9,624 bases of DNA, from assembly GCA_002382645.1 (NCBI GenBank), contig DFYP01000076.1, positions 1 to 9,624 on the forward strand, given 5' to 3'. Below the pieces are notes generated by a model. The model did no database searches. It saw nothing but the letters and a program-made list of their open reading frames with translations, and was not told where the DNA came from. Position numbers and translations under genes: made by a program. The DNA comes from Desulfovibrio sp. UBA4079. GTDB lineage: Bacteria > Desulfobacterota > Desulfovibrionia > Desulfovibrionales > Desulfovibrionaceae. Within the stretch, counting starts at the first letter, position 1. Each line of letters begins with the position of its first letter. This document shows, in pieces, positions 1 to 7,378 of this stretch.

Positions 1-704
1 GCATCGCCCGGGACAAGGCCGGGGCCATGCGGCCCAATGGTCTGGCCGTCACCGGGCCGCAGGAGCCCGAGGTCCTGGAGATCCTGGCGGACCGGGCCCG
101 GGAGATCGGGGCCGAGCTGCACCATGCCGCGGACCTGGCCGAACTGCCCCTGGCGAACAATCTGGGCCTGAGCGGTCCGCACCAGCAGGAGAACGCGCGC
201 CTGGCCCTGGCCGCCTGGCGGCTCGTGGCCCGGAAGCGGGGCTGGAAGGCCGACGCGCAGGCCGAGACCCGCGGCCTGGCCCGGGCCTTCATCCCGGGAC
301 GGTTGCAGTCCGTGGACTTCGACCCCCCGCTGCTCCTGGACGGGGCCCACAACGAGCCGGCCTTGATCGCCCTGGCCCGGGCCCTGGACGCCTTGGGCCT
401 CCGGCCCGCGGGCCTGATCTTCGCCTGCCTCAAGGACAAGGACCTCCCGGCCATGCTGCCCCTGGTCCGGGGACTCACCGACGGACCCATCCTGGTGCCG
501 GAACTCCCGGGCAACGAGCGGGCCCTGTCCGCCCAGGACCTGGCCGGCCGCCTGGGGCCCCGGGCCCGGGCCGTGCCGGACCTGGACGCGGCCCTGAACC
601 TTCTGGCGGGTTCAAAAGGCCGGGTCCTGCTCTGCGGTTCCTTGTATTTGCTGGCCGAGTTCTATACAAAACATCCACGGTTTTTGACGCGGCCCGCCAC
701 CTGA
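1..704 (+). CDS. folC: Folylpolyglutamate synthase / dihydrofolate synthase, C-terminal part (5' end outside the window)
   Basis: This enzyme adds glutamate to folates (and, in bifunctional forms, to dihydropteroate) using ATP in the cytoplasm. The reading frame is open from base 3, so the gene starts before the window; the ATG at 27 is internal. The visible part begins IARDKAGAMRPNG, which matches the stretch after the Mur-ligase-type ATP-binding core, where families read 'EKAGI(I/M)KP'. The Mur-ligase C-terminal domain follows, with the hallmark LLLDGAHNEPAL (the DGAHN codons start at 339), and then LLCGSLYLLAEF near the C-terminus. The P-loop lies upstream and cannot be checked. The stop is TGA at 702-704. 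The next gene, selA, starts only 17 bases later, so the two are probably co-transcribed. Family assignment is firm; dihydrofolate synthase activity cannot be judged from this part. Confidence 0.93.
   Translation, partial: IARDKAGAMRPNGLAVTGPQEPEVLEILADRAREIGAELHHAADLAELPLANNLGLSGPHQQENARLALAAWRLVARKRGWKADAQAETRGLARAFIPGRLQSVDFDPPLLLDGAHNEPALIALARALDALGLRPAGLIFACLKDKDLPAMLPLVRGLTDGPILVPELPGNERALSAQDLAGRLGPRARAVPDLDAALNLLAGSKGRVLLCGSLYLLAEFYTKHPRFLTRPAT
642..670 (+). promoter_or_regulatory. Weak candidate sigma70 promoter for selA inside the folC 3' end
   Basis: An AT-richer patch in otherwise GC-rich coding sequence contains TTGTAT (642-647), a 17-base spacer, and TACAAA (665-670). These match the -35 and -10 consensus at 3 of 6 and 4 of 6 positions. 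A transcript would begin near 677, about 45 bases before the selA start. The patch also encodes the folC C-terminus, so it may be chance; read-through from folC is equally plausible. Confidence 0.25.
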
Positions 705-711
705 AGACCCC

Positions 712-715
712 GGAG
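712..715 (+). promoter_or_regulatory. Shine-Dalgarno site that supports the GTG start of selA
   Basis: GGAG lies six bases before the GTG at 722. This supports GTG as the initiator rather than a later in-frame codon. The resulting N-terminus (MPSLFRHLPSVDAAL) begins like other SelA proteins. Confidence 0.6.
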
Positions 716-721
716 CGCCTT

Positions 722-2131
722 GTGCCCAGCCTGTTCCGCCACCTGCCGTCCGTGGACGCGGCCCTCACCGCCCTGACCCGGGAGTCCGACCTCGCGGATC
801 TGCCCCGGCCCCTGCTCAAGGACCTGGTGAACCGCTTTCTGGACCTCTGCCGCGAGGAGATCCGCGCGGGCGCCCTGACCCGGGCCGCGGACCTGGACCT
901 CACGTCCCTGTCGCCCCGGCTTCTGGCCTACATCCGCAGCCATTCCCGGCCGCGCTTCCGGCGCGTGCTCAACGCCACGGGCGTGGTGGCCCACACCAAC
1001 CTGGGCCGCTCGCTCCTGGCCGACGCCGCCGTGGAGGCCGTGACCTCGGCCTGCGCCCACTATTCCAACCTGGAGCTGGACCTGTCCACGGGCAAGCGCG
1101 GCAGCCGCTATTCCCACGTGGAGGAGCTGCTCTGCCGGCTCACCGGGGCCGAGGCCGCCCTGGTGGTCAACAACAACGCCGCGGCCGTGCTCATCGTCCT
1201 GGAGACCCTGGCCAAGGGCCGGGAGGTCATCGTGTCCCGCGGCCAGCTCGTGGAGATCGGCGGCTCGTTCCGCATCCCCGAGGTCATGGCCAAGAGCGGG
1301 GCGCGGCTGCGCGAGGTCGGGGCCACCAACCGCACCCACCTGCGCGACTATGAGAACGCCGTGACCTCGGAGACCGCCGCGTTCCTGCGCGTGCACACCT
1401 CCAACTACCGCATCCAGGGCTTCACCAGCGAGGTGCCGCTCAAGGAGCTGCGGGCGCTGGGCGACCGCTTCGGCCTGCCCGTGCTCGAGGACCTGGGCAG
1501 CGGCAGCCTCTGCGATTTCGCGGGCTCGGGCCTGGCCGGGGAGCCCACGGTGCAGTCCGTGGTGGCCGACGGCGCGGACGTGGTCTCGTTTTCCGGGGAC
1601 AAGGTCCTGGGCGGACCCCAGGCCGGGATCATCGTGGGCCGCAAGGACTTCATCGAGGCCATCAAGAGGAATCCGCTCAACCGCGCCGTGCGCATCGACA
1701 AGATGACCCTGGCCGCCCTGGAGGCCACCCTGCGGCTCTACCTGGACCCGGAGCGGGCCCAGCGCGAGATTCCCACCCTGCGCATGATCGGAACGCCCGA
1801 GGCCACGCTCAAGACCCAGGCCGGACGTCTGGCCCGGCTCCTGCGCGAGGAACTGGGCGGACGCCTGGAGGTCCGCACCCGCAAGGGCGTGTCCCGCGTG
1901 GGCGGCGGGGCCTTTCCCGAGCAGGACCTGGCCACCGTGCTGGTGGCCCTGGTTCCCTTGGGCGGGGCCACGGTGGAGGCCCTGCGCGAGGCGCTGCTGC
2001 ATACGGATCCGCCCCTGCTGGTCCGGGTGGAGGGCGAGGCCCTCTGCCTGGACCCGCGCACCCTGGACACCAAGGAGTTCGCCCTGGCGGCCCGGGCCCT
2101 GGCCCAGGCCCTGGACGGGCTCCAATCCTAG
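722..2131 (+). CDS. selA: L-seryl-tRNA(Sec) selenium transferase SelA
   Basis: SelA is a cytoplasmic PLP enzyme that converts seryl-tRNA(Sec) to selenocysteinyl-tRNA(Sec) using selenophosphate; characterised bacterial SelA forms a decamer. The product has 469 residues, close to the 463 of E. coli SelA. The N-terminal tRNA-binding region reads LFRHLPSVDAAL (4-15). It is followed by NATGVVAHTNLGRSLL (84-99), the GKRGSRYSHVEELL segment (124-137), and the PLP-lysine motif VVSFSGDKVLGGPQ (287-300), where Lys294 should form the Schiff base. The start is GTG with GGAG six bases upstream. The gene sits 17 bases after folC and 9 bases before apeA, and selB follows apeA, so selenocysteine synthesis and delivery are probably expressed together. 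selC and selD are not in the window. No truncation or missing key residue is seen. Confidence 0.97.
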   Translation: MPSLFRHLPSVDAALTALTRESDLADLPRPLLKDLVNRFLDLCREEIRAGALTRAADLDLTSLSPRLLAYIRSHSRPRFRRVLNATGVVAHTNLGRSLLADAAVEAVTSACAHYSNLELDLSTGKRGSRYSHVEELLCRLTGAEAALVVNNNAAAVLIVLETLAKGREVIVSRGQLVEIGGSFRIPEVMAKSGARLREVGATNRTHLRDYENAVTSETAAFLRVHTSNYRIQGFTSEVPLKELRALGDRFGLPVLEDLGSGSLCDFAGSGLAGEPTVQSVVADGADVVSFSGDKVLGGPQAGIIVGRKDFIEAIKRNPLNRAVRIDKMTLAALEATLRLYLDPERAQREIPTLRMIGTPEATLKTQAGRLARLLREELGGRLEVRTRKGVSRVGGGAFPEQDLATVLVALVPLGGATVEALREALLHTDPPLLVRVEGEALCLDPRTLDTKEFALAARALAQALDGLQS

Positions 2132-2140
2132 GAGACGAAC

Positions 2141-3523
2141 GTGGCCAAGAAGAAGATCGAGCTGGAGCACCAGCCCAAGAGTTGCTGGGACGTTTATGGC
2201 TCCAAGGCCCATGGCGCGGCCATGGACGCCCTGGCCAAGCGCTACCTGGATTTCCTGAGCCGCTGCAAGACCGAGCGCGAGACCGTGGACTACGTGCGTG
2301 AGCGCGTGACCAAGGCCGGGTTCCGCGAGGATTTCGCGGCCAAGGCCGTGTTCCGCGAGATGCGCGGCAAGAGCACGTTCCTGGCGCGCAAGGGCAAGCT
2401 GCCCCTGTCCAAGGGCTTCCGGCTCATCGGGGCCCACGGGGACACCCCGCGCCTGGATTTGAAGCAGCGTCCGCTCTACGAGGACGTGCATATGGGCCTG
2501 GCCAAGACCCACTACTACGGCGGCATCCGCAAGCACCAGTGGCTGGCCCGGCCTCTGGCCCTGCACGGCGTGGTGGTCAAGACCGACGGCCGGATGGTGC
2601 CCGTGGTCCTGGGCGAGGACTTGGCCGACCCGGTGTTCACCATCGCGGACCTCCTGCCGCACCTGGCCTACAAGCAGGTGGAGAAGAAACTCTCCGAGGC
2701 CTTCGAGGCCGAGAAGCTCAACCTGGTCCTGGGCCACGCGCCCTCGGCCAAGGCCAAGGACGACGGGGATTCCGGACGGGTCAAGAAACGCCTCCTGGAG
2801 CTGCTGCACGAGCGCTTCGGCATCCGCGAGGCCGACCTCATGAGCGCCGAGCTCCAGGCCGTGCCCGCGGGCCCGGCGCGATTCGTGGGCCTGGACGGCT
2901 CGCTCATCGGGGCCTACGGCCAGGACGACCGGGCCTCGGTGTTCTGCGCCCTGGAGGCCCTGCTGGCCGAGAAGACCCCGGCGCACACCCAGGTGGTCCT
3001 GTTCTGGGACAAGGAGGAGATCGGCTCCGAGGGCTCCACCGGGGCCCAGTCCCTGTTCCTGGAGTACTGCCTCCAGGACCTCCTGGCCGCCTGGGAGCCC
3101 AAAACCCGGCTTTCCAGCCTGTTCCTGGCCTCCGAGGCCGTGTCCGCGGACGTGCACCCGGCCGTGGACCCGGACTACCAGGACCTGCACGAGAAGCTCA
3201 ACTCCGCCTACCTGGGCTTCGGCCCCTGCTTCTGCAAGTACACCGGCCACCGGGGCAAGGTCGGGGCCAACGACGCCCACCCCGAGTACATCGGCCGGTT
3301 GCGCGCCATCCTGGACGCGGCCAAGATCCCCTGGCAGATGGCCGAGCTGGGCAAGGTGGACCTGGGCGGCGGCGGCACCGTGGCCAAGCACCTGGCCCGC
3401 TACGGCCTGGACATCATCGACATGGGCCCGCCGGTGCTCTCCATGCACAGCCCCTTCGAGCTCACCAGCAAGGCCGACATCTACGCCACGGTCCTGGCCT
3501 TCCGGGAGTTCCTGAAGAGCTAG
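2141..3523 (+). CDS. apeA: M18 family metalloaminopeptidase (aminopeptidase 1 type)
   Basis: This is a probable cytoplasmic di-zinc aminopeptidase of MEROPS family M18 (relatives: yeast Lap4, mammalian aspartyl aminopeptidase, bacterial ApeA). It removes N-terminal residues from peptides. The product has 460 residues and all expected metal or catalytic positions are visible: His99 and Asp101 in GAHGDTPRLDLK, Asp262 or Asp263 in AYGQDDRAS, Glu292 and Glu293 in FWDKEEIGSEGSTG, Asp337 in SADVHP, and His436 in MHSPFE. GELGKVDLGGGGTVAK-type sequence (402-416 here) and THYYGG (123-128) resemble the bacterial ApeA subgroup. The start is GTG; AGGAG at 2130-2134 overlaps the selA stop codon and lies six bases before it, suggesting coupled translation. 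There is no signal peptide. Its place between selA and selB is not explained by any known role in selenium metabolism. Substrate preference cannot be read from the sequence. Confidence 0.93.
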   Translation: MAKKKIELEHQPKSCWDVYGSKAHGAAMDALAKRYLDFLSRCKTERETVDYVRERVTKAGFREDFAAKAVFREMRGKSTFLARKGKLPLSKGFRLIGAHGDTPRLDLKQRPLYEDVHMGLAKTHYYGGIRKHQWLARPLALHGVVVKTDGRMVPVVLGEDLADPVFTIADLLPHLAYKQVEKKLSEAFEAEKLNLVLGHAPSAKAKDDGDSGRVKKRLLELLHERFGIREADLMSAELQAVPAGPARFVGLDGSLIGAYGQDDRASVFCALEALLAEKTPAHTQVVLFWDKEEIGSEGSTGAQSLFLEYCLQDLLAAWEPKTRLSSLFLASEAVSADVHPAVDPDYQDLHEKLNSAYLGFGPCFCKYTGHRGKVGANDAHPEYIGRLRAILDAAKIPWQMAELGKVDLGGGGTVAKHLARYGLDIIDMGPPVLSMHSPFELTSKADIYATVLAFREFLKS

Positions 3524-3545
3524 GCCCCAGCGCCAAGGAGTCTGC

Positions 3546-5459
<1,914 letters not shown>

Positions 5460-5460
5460 G

Positions 5461-5494
5461 ACAAAAGAAAAAGGCCGGGTTGTGGCCCGGCCTT
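5461..5494 (-). terminator. Intrinsic terminator of tRNA-His
   Basis: On the - strand, a perfect nine-base-pair stem (5471-5479 with 5486-5494, arm AAGGCCGGG) with a six-base loop is followed directly by the T-rich run TTTTTCTTTTGT. The stem begins eight bases past the tRNA CCA end. On the + strand no T run follows the hairpin, so it should be a poor terminator for selB, although it could still stabilise the selB mRNA 3' end. Confidence 0.88.
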
Positions 5495-5502
5495 GGCAAA
5501 AC

Positions 5503-5579
5503 TGGGGTGAGTGATGGGACTTGAACCCACGGCAACCAGAGCCACAATCTGGGACTCTACCAACTGAGCTACACTCACC
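5503..5579 (-). tRNA. tRNA-His (anticodon GTG)
   Basis: The reverse strand folds into a complete cloverleaf. The acceptor stem GTGAGTG (5578-5572) pairs perfectly with CACTCAC. The D arm is GCTC/GAGT with loop AGTTGGTA. The anticodon arm is CCAGA-TTGTGGC-TCTGG with anticodon GTG at 5545-5543, the variable loop is TTGCC, and the T arm is GTGGG-TTCAAGT-CCCAT. An extra G at 5579 (position -1) faces C73 at 5506, which is the identity element of bacterial tRNA-His, so both anticodon and acceptor agree. CCA is encoded (5505-5503). It has its own promoter and terminator and is convergent with selB. Confidence 0.98.
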
Positions 5580-5593
5580 ATAAGGGGAAGATG

Positions 5594-5622
5594 CGTATAG
5601 CCGAGGCCCGCCCCACGGTCAA
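5594..5622 (-). promoter_or_regulatory. Sigma70-type promoter of tRNA-His
   Basis: On the - strand, TTGACC (5622-5617) and TATACG (5599-5594) are separated by exactly 17 bases, matching 5 of 6 and 4 of 6 consensus positions. The predicted start near 5587 leaves a leader of only about eight bases before the mature tRNA end, as is common for stable RNA genes. A GC-rich stretch follows the -10 box but is not a clean GCGCC discriminator. Confidence 0.8.
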
Positions 5623-5643
5623 GTGGTTTATGCCCCGGGCGGC

Positions 5644-5652
5644 TGACATGAT
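5644..5652 (+). promoter_or_regulatory. Weak candidate extended -10 promoter for murA
   Basis: TGACATGAT fits the TGn-extended -10 pattern, with the hexamer CATGAT matching 4 of 6 positions. Transcription would start near 5659, about 24 bases before the ATG. No good -35 box is visible; TGGTTT at 5624-5629 is the sequence at the right distance. The region 5580-5682 must hold the murA promoter unless selB transcripts read through, and this is the best candidate I can see. Confidence 0.28.
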
Positions 5653-5682
5653 ACGACACCTGAACACGCAAGGAAAGAGCGC

Positions 5683-6936
5683 ATGGACAAGTTGATCATC
5701 GAAGGCGGCGTGCCGCTCAAGGGAACCATCCGCGTGAGCGGCTCCAAGAACGCGGCCCTGCCCATTCTCATGGCCTGCCTCCTGGCCGAGACCCCGGTGC
5801 GCCTGGACAATGTGCCCCGGCTGCGGGACATCCGCACCACCTTGAAGCTCCTGAACATCCTGGGTTGCGAGACCGAGTTCGAGGACAACACGGTGCGCAG
5901 CCAGGTGGTCGGGCTCAAACCCGAGGCCCCCTACGAGCTGGTCAAGACCATGCGCGCCTCGGTGCTCTGCCTGGGCCCGTTGCTGGCCCTTTTGGGCGAG
6001 GCCCGCGTGGCCCTGCCCGGCGGCTGCGCCATCGGCGCGCGGCCCGTGGACCTGCACCTCAAGGCCCTGGAGCGCATGGGCGCCACCTTCGAGCTGACCT
6101 CCGGCTACATCCTGGGCCGCTGCGGCAAGCTCCAGGGCGCGCACATCACCTTCGACTTCCCCACCGTGGGCGGCACCGAGAACCTGCTCATGGCCGCCAG
6201 CCTGGCCCAGGGCGAGACCATCCTGGAGAACGCCGCGCGCGAGCCCGAGGTGGCCGATCTGGCCGACTTCCTGAACGCCTGCGGGGCCAAGATCAGCGGC
6301 CAGGGCACCAGCGTCATCCGCATCCAGGGCGTATCCCGGCTCACGGGCTGCGACTACCGGGTCATGCCCGACCGCATCGAGGCCGGCACCTACCTCTGCG
6401 CCGCGCCCATCACCCACGGCGAGCTGGAGCTGCTGGAATGCCCGTTCCAGGAGCTGGACGCCCTGGTCTACAAGCTGCGCGAGATGGGCGTCTGGGTCCA
6501 GGAGGAGGGTGACCGGGTCATCGTGCGCCGCGACGGCGACCTGGTGGGCGTGGACGTGACCACCCAGCCGCATCCCGGCTTCCCCACGGACATGCAGGCC
6601 CAGCTCATGGCCCTCATGTGCCTGGCCAAGGGCGCGGGCTCCATCCAGGAGAAGATTTTCGAGAACCGCTTCATGCACGTGCTCGAGCTCGTGCGCCTGG
6701 GCGCCAACATCAAGCTCAAGGACCGCACGGCCATGGTCCGCGGGGTGCCCAAGCTGGTGGGCGCGCCGGTCATGGCCTCGGACCTGCGGGCCAGCGCCTC
6801 CCTGGTCCTGGCCGGGCTGGCCGCCGAGGGCGTCACCGAGGTCCAGCGCATCTACCACCTGGACCGGGGCTACGAGAACATCGAGGCCAAGCTCTCGGCC
6901 GTGGGCGCGCGCATCCGCAGGGTTCCGGAGGAATAG
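5683..6936 (+). CDS. murA: UDP-N-acetylglucosamine 1-carboxyvinyltransferase MurA
   Basis: MurA transfers enolpyruvate from phosphoenolpyruvate to UDP-GlcNAc in the cytoplasm, the first committed step of peptidoglycan synthesis. The product has 417 residues (E. coli: 419) and is collinear with the family. Lys22 lies in SGSKNAALP (19-27). The catalytic-loop cysteine is Cys115 in LPGGCAIGARPVDLHL, followed by Arg120. TVGGTENLLMAA lies at 161-172, Asp303 in GFPTDMQAQ is the expected catalytic aspartate, and Arg395 lies in HLDRGYE. Cys at 115, rather than Asp, predicts ordinary sensitivity of the enzyme to fosfomycin alkylation. AAGGA (5670-5674) lies eight bases before the ATG. The gene is monocistronic in this window: tRNA-His precedes it on the opposite strand and a convergent cytochrome gene follows. 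The residues listed are the ones expected, and I see no anomaly. Confidence 0.98.
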   Translation: MDKLIIEGGVPLKGTIRVSGSKNAALPILMACLLAETPVRLDNVPRLRDIRTTLKLLNILGCETEFEDNTVRSQVVGLKPEAPYELVKTMRASVLCLGPLLALLGEARVALPGGCAIGARPVDLHLKALERMGATFELTSGYILGRCGKLQGAHITFDFPTVGGTENLLMAASLAQGETILENAAREPEVADLADFLNACGAKISGQGTSVIRIQGVSRLTGCDYRVMPDRIEAGTYLCAAPITHGELELLECPFQELDALVYKLREMGVWVQEEGDRVIVRRDGDLVGVDVTTQPHPGFPTDMQAQLMALMCLAKGAGSIQEKIFENRFMHVLELVRLGANIKLKDRTAMVRGVPKLVGAPVMASDLRASASLVLAGLAAEGVTEVQRIYHLDRGYENIEAKLSAVGARIRRVPEE

Positions 6937-6941
6937 GGCGG

Positions 6942-6970
6942 AAAAAAAGGGAGGGGGCAGGCCCCCTCCC
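6942..6970 (-). terminator. Intrinsic terminator of the cytochrome gene
   Basis: A GC-only stem (arm GGGAGGGG at 6949-6956 with CCCCTCCC at 6963-6970, extendable by one pair) has a short loop. On the - strand it is followed by seven T residues (6948-6942). It lies 20 bases past the cytochrome stop codon. On the + strand the hairpin is not followed by T residues, so it is a weaker terminator for the convergent murA, but a stem this strong could still slow polymerase from that side. Confidence 0.88.
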
Positions 6971-6990
6971 GTGCCTCCGACGTGGTCTGA

Positions 6991-7275
6991 CTACTTCAGG
7001 CTGGAGTAGTAGGCCGCCAGGTCCGCGACCTCGGCGTCCGAGAGTTTCTGGGCAATGCCGATCATGGATTTGGGCTCGCCCTTGCCGGCCTTGAAGTTGG
7101 CCATGAGGCCGGTGAACTTCTTGGCGTCCATGCCGTCCAGGTTCTTCTTGGCGTTGTGGCAGGAGCACTTCTTGGCCAGGTCCTTGCCCTTGGCGGGGTC
7201 CGCGGCCTGGGCGATGTGCAGGCCCACGAACAGGGCCAGGGCGGCAAGGGTGACGGAGAGAAGAATACGTTTCAT
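6991..7275 (-). CDS. Small exported class I cytochrome c (c553-like) with an atypical C-S-C-H haem site
   Basis: The product has 94 residues: a Sec signal peptide (basic MKR, hydrophobic core 4-20, likely cleavage after AQA at 24) and a mature domain of about 70 residues resembling the monohaem cytochrome c553 of Desulfovibrio, a periplasmic electron carrier. GKDLAKKCSCHN (30-41) lies where C-x-x-C-H is expected, but only one residue separates Cys37 and Cys39. His40 is the proximal ligand candidate and Met71 (PKSMIGIAQKLSD) the distal Met candidate. The C-terminal helix LSDAEVADLAAYYSSLK (78-94) is typical of the fold. The start is chosen from AGGAGG at 7288-7283, seven bases upstream, and from the signal peptide; an in-frame ATG at 7302 lies upstream of that SD site. 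The mature protein is lysine-rich. It could be a singly attached cytochrome, a non-haem derivative, or a recent codon loss. Redox partners are unknown. Confidence 0.85.
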   Translation of the reverse strand: MKRILLSVTLAALALFVGLHIAQAADPAKGKDLAKKCSCHNAKKNLDGMDAKKFTGLMANFKAGKGEPKSMIGIAQKLSDAEVADLAAYYSSLK

Positions 7276-7282
7276 CGGGATG

Positions 7283-7288
7283 CCTCCT
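7283..7288 (-). promoter_or_regulatory. Strong Shine-Dalgarno site deciding the cytochrome start
   Basis: A full AGGAGG on the - strand lies seven bases before the ATG at 7275. It rules against the in-frame ATG at 7302, because the SD motif would then lie inside the coding region and the signal peptide would gain an unusual MERKTGGIP extension. Confidence 0.85.
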
Positions 7289-7301
7289 GTTTTACGTTCC
7301 A

Positions 7302-7307
7302 TATAAT
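7302..7307 (+). promoter_or_regulatory. Perfect TATAAT -10 box in the divergent cytochrome/comEC region
   Basis: TATAAT stands alone in GC-rich surroundings, 99 bases between the cytochrome start and the comEC ATG. A + strand transcript would begin near 7313 and leave about 60 bases of leader before comEC. The sequence at the usual -35 distance (GATGCC, 7279-7284) is poor, so an activator or alternative sigma factor may be needed. On the other strand the same bases read CATTAT / TTATAT, which could serve the cytochrome gene as a reverse -10. Confidence 0.5.
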
Positions 7308-7345
7308 GCAGTTCCAGGAAAAGGGATACACCCGGGAGCATTTTT

Positions 7346-7378
7346 ATGCCTCCTCGCCCGTATCCGCCGGGCCCATGA
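7346..7378 (+). CDS. Possible 10-codon proline-rich leader ORF overlapping the comEC start
   Basis: The ORF reads MPPRPYPPGP and stops at TGA (7376-7378), overlapping the comEC ATG (7375-7377) as ATGA. GGGAG at 7334-7338 lies seven bases before its ATG, whereas comEC itself has no recognisable SD site. This suggests that ribosomes load at the leader and re-initiate at comEC (translational coupling). Six of the ten residues are proline, and the peptide contains Pro-Pro-Gly, a known EF-P-dependent stalling motif. The ORF is very short, and CCG/CCC codons are expected by chance in GC-rich DNA, so whether it is translated is uncertain. Confidence 0.4.
   Translation: MPPRPYPPGP

Noticed and set aside
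684..689. TTGACG as a -35 box just before selA
   Set aside because: A -10 at the proper distance would fall at about 707-712, where the sequence is GC-rich and unlike TATAAT, and it would leave almost no leader before the GTG at 722.
702..704. TGA at the end of folC as a possible selenocysteine codon, given the nearby selA/selB
   Set aside because: The folC protein already ends at the length expected after its LLCGSLYLL segment, no SECIS-like hairpin is evident just downstream, and the selA GTG with its SD starts immediately after.
5471..5494. Hairpin after selB as a selB terminator
   Set aside because: There is no T run on the + strand side; the T run is on the - strand, placing it as the tRNA-His terminator.
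7306..7374. In-frame upstream ATG as an alternative comEC start (adds MQFQEKGYTREHFYASSP...)
   Set aside because: It overlaps the TATAAT box, has no SD, lies only 30 bases from the divergent cytochrome start, and adds a stretch without family resemblance. Not fully excluded, but less likely than the ATG at 7375.
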